Positions 62,325 through 64,000 of a stretch of DNA of 64,000 nucleotides are shown here, one piece after another. This DNA is from Hyperoodon ampullatus (taxonomy: Eukaryota; Chordata; Mammalia; Artiodactyla; Ziphiidae), in assembly GCA_949752795.1 (NCBI GenBank), contig CATKHW010000423.1:310001-374000 (forward strand). Direction: 5' to 3'. Below the pieces are notes generated by a model that was not told the origin of the DNA, searched no databases, and saw nothing but the letters and a program-made list of their open reading frames with translations. Position numbers and translations under genes: made by a program. Positions within the stretch are counted from its first letter, which is position 1. Each line of letters opens with the position of its first letter.

Positions 62325-62341
62325 CCACAAGCTGGCAGCAG
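62325..62341 (+). promoter_or_regulatory. CTCF-like motif, unit 23 (core G lost)
   Basis: CCACAAGCTGGCAGCAG: a core G is replaced by C, which is expected to reduce CTCF affinity strongly. Confidence 0.35.
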
Positions 62342-62808
62342 TTCTCCCTTACAAAGTCTGGTTAGTGAGGCAACAGAGCCTAAATGGCAGTCTTGTTCTA
62401 GATTGGAATTTAGAATGTAATGTGCCAGGAGAAAGCCCCTCAAGTTTGTCTCACTATTTCTTGTTCGTGTTTTTAATTTAATTTTTTATTTTTTATTACA
62501 GCGAATTTGATTACAATGTTTGGCTTGTTGTAGGTGTGGAAGATGTGGTTCTTTTACACATATGAATATGTCTGTTCTTCCTGCGATCCTTTTCCCATGT
62601 ACCTTATGACAGAATGTTGAGTAGTCTTCTCTTGGTATTCTGTAGGTGTTTGGTGATTATATATGTCACCTGTGTTTGTATATGTCTGTTAACCCCAATA
62701 TCATAATGAAATGAATCCTCACACCTTTCCATTGTTGAACCATAAGTTTGTTTAATGAATCTGTGATTGCCCTTCTCTGTGGAAATATCTGTCCTGGTAT
62801 CCATTTTT

Positions 62809-63410
62809 GTGAATTGCTGTGCCCTTGAGCTCCATTTTTCAACTCGTTTTTTGTGAGCTGACCGCACGTCCAAAATTTTGGTTCAGGACCAATGATGGTT
62901 CCCGGTGGGGGGCTGAGATTTTGGTTAATTCTTCTTCCTGATGGGAAGTTAGAGTGATATGTGCCCATCCAAATGCCTAACAGCTACTCTCTCATTGGTT
63001 CTCCCTCTTCCCTTTCATCTTCTGCCAAATTGGAAACCTGTGCGAACCAGGAGGTTAAAGGGGCTGTCTCCAAGTTGGGAGATTGATAGTAAAGCAGATG
63101 GAAAGTCAAACCGGAGCACCAGGAGAGGGACTATTCGTTGAGTTTTAGAAACCTTTCATATTCACAGTGCGTCCGTTCTCTAGGTTTCCCGTACATGTTA
63201 TAGCTGTAGTAATATTCCCTTCAACCTGGAGAGTTGGGACCCATGGAATGGGGGCCAGGCATTTGTGCTTTAAAGGGTCTGCATTTGCTCACCCAATCTC
63301 ACCAATCCTCTCAGTCCTAAGTGTCCATCCTTATGCCACATCCAGCTGTCGTTGTAGATAGGGTCATTCCAGGTTTCATCAGAGACCCTGAAGGAATTGT
63401 AAAGAATTTC
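62809..63410. other. Array flank, no feature recognised
   Basis: Array homology stops after CCATTTTT at 62,808. The next ~600 bp have no resemblance to the unit. Short open frames exist (for example 62,666-62,968 minus, reading across the junction, and 62,959-63,141 plus), but none resembles a protein that I know. It may be an interspersed repeat I do not recognise. Confidence 0.6.
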
Positions 63411-63429
63411 CCAGTTTTTTTGTTTTGTT

Positions 63430-64000
63430 TTTGAAATTCCTTTTTATAGTGGGTTTGAGCTGATTCTCGCTGCCATGTTTATGCCAGTCTAGACACATTT
63501 GTTTCCCTTACGGAGACATATCAATACATAGGTTTCAAGATTCTTACTAGTCAGATATATTCCTCTGCGGAAAATATGGGGTTTTGAGTCCCTTTCACTG
63601 AGGAAGGTGTAGGTCTTGTCTATTCCATAGTTGGCTTTTGGAACGATACCTGTGCTTATATCAAACTCTGGTGTTATGCATCACCCCACCTCTCCTTCCC
63701 CCTTAAGCAGGCATAAGAGTGTTTTCTAAATGTGAGACACTGCTCTCTTTCCTAACTCAGTTCAAGTGTAGCTATGTTTACAGGATCTTCATAAGTGATA
63801 TCTTATGATAAGTTTCTTTTTCTGTGTTACTTATTTCACTTAGAATCATCGTACCTGAATCCACCCATTTTGCTGCTACTGGTCTTATGACATTGATTTC
63901 ATGGCTGAGGGATATTCCATCGTACGTAAGTACCACAATTTTTTGAACCATTTTTATATTTCCTGGGATATTTAAGGTGTACCCAAGTTGAGGTCCTTGT
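63430..64000 (-). mobile_element. Old L1-like 3' region, probably continuing beyond the window
   Basis: The sequence holds, in order, motifs typical of the minus-strand reading of mammalian L1 3' ends: TTTTTATAGTGGGTTTGAG, then ATAAGTGATATCTTATGAT, TTACTTATTTCACTTAGAAT, and ATGGCTGAGGGATATTCCAT followed by TACCACAATTTTTTGAACCA. It is diverged, with no open frame, and differs clearly from the L1 inside the array. The left end is uncertain; the part from about 63,770 is the surest. Confidence 0.6.

Larger units (their letters stand above)
1..62808 (+). repeat. Macrosatellite array, 22 full units plus one truncated unit of ~2.73 kb
   Basis: The same ~2,730-bp sequence recurs head to tail in one orientation across the window. 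Anchoring on the first bases of the window, unit starts fall at 1, 2728, 5458, 8184, 10915, 13643, 16374, 19110, 21840, 24570, 27522, 30252, 32978, 35714, 38444, 41174, 44126, 46857, 49588, 52317, 55047, 57769 and 60497. Successive spacings are 2,722-2,736 bp, except two of 2,952 bp that contain a SINE. Units differ by scattered substitutions and small indels, mostly in poly-T and GAAA tracts. The array runs off the left edge of the window and ends at 62,808. The unit is longer than the well-known ~1.7-kb cetacean common satellite and shows no resemblance that I can recall to it. Repeat structure is seen directly; its function is not. Confidence 0.98.
60497..62808 (+). repeat. Array unit 23, truncated terminal unit (2,312 bp)
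   Basis: Last unit. It contains L1 61138-62105 and the most altered CTCF-like motif (62325-62341, CCACAAGCTGG). It stops inside the segment that precedes the E-box, so the E-box, TATA box and GC-rich block are absent. From about 62,303 it is more diverged than any internal copy, as expected at an array edge. Confidence 0.93.

Noticed and set aside
1..62808. CRISPR array or bacterial repeat region
   Set aside because: Units are 2.7 kb, not 20-50 bp with spacers, and contain L1 and SINE elements; this is mammalian DNA.
1..62808. The common ~1.7-kb cetacean satellite
   Set aside because: The period is 2.73 kb and I see no sub-period of 1.7 kb.
1..62808. Firm assignment as the cetacean DXZ4 or FIRRE locus
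   Set aside because: Only the design is similar; no flanking gene is in the window and I cannot align to those loci from memory.
62809..63410. A retroviral LTR starting TGTGAATTGC at the array edge
   Set aside because: It starts near TG, but I see no matching CA end, poly(A) signal layout or target duplication that would support an LTR.

Overview
This is mammalian nuclear DNA, most likely from a cetacean. Two copies of a tRNA-derived SINE of the CHR type found in whales and their relatives sit in the window, and every repeat unit carries an artiodactyl/cetacean-style L1 3' end. No bacterial or viral gene organisation is present, and no convincing protein-coding gene is seen.

Bases 1-62,808 are one head-to-tail macrosatellite: 22 full-length units plus a truncated 23rd, all in the same orientation. 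The basic period is about 2,730 bp (seen range 2,722-2,736); two units are 2,952 bp because a 208-bp SINE plus a 14-bp target duplication was inserted. In + strand order, each unit holds: (1) the rest of a GC-rich block with an exon-like segment and strong splice donor; (2) a T-rich stretch; (3) a 5'-truncated L1 fragment of about 970 bp on the minus strand (3' UTR plus ORF2p C-terminus); (4) a GAAA-type tract; (5) a CTCF-like motif, CCACAAGGTGGCAGCAG or a variant, always on the + strand; (6) a strong splice acceptor; (7) a CACGTG E-box inside a second, older L1-like remnant; (8) a GC-rich block with a TATAAA box about 165 bp before the next unit.

The array is a mosaic of several rounds of amplification. 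An ~11-kb block containing the SINE (about 15,650-26,600) recurs at about 32,250-43,200 (offset 16,604-16,605). A 2.8-kb block at ~12,740-15,540 recurs at 20,940-23,740 and again at 37,540-40,340. A ~1.9-kb patch of unit 3 recurs in unit 12 (offset 24,793). The last two units are indistinguishable by eye over ~2.76 kb (offset 2,728). The right-hand units carry the most altered CTCF motifs. The array ends abruptly at 62,808.

Bases 62,809-64,000 are non-array flank: about 600 bp I cannot assign, then an old, diverged L1-like 3' end on the minus strand.

The main idea to test is that this is a CTCF-binding macrosatellite, comparable in design (not shown to be orthologous) to DXZ4 or FIRRE/ICCE-type X-linked arrays: 23 same-strand CTCF motifs one unit apart, each linked to an E-box, a TATA box and splice signals that could make a repeated noncoding RNA.
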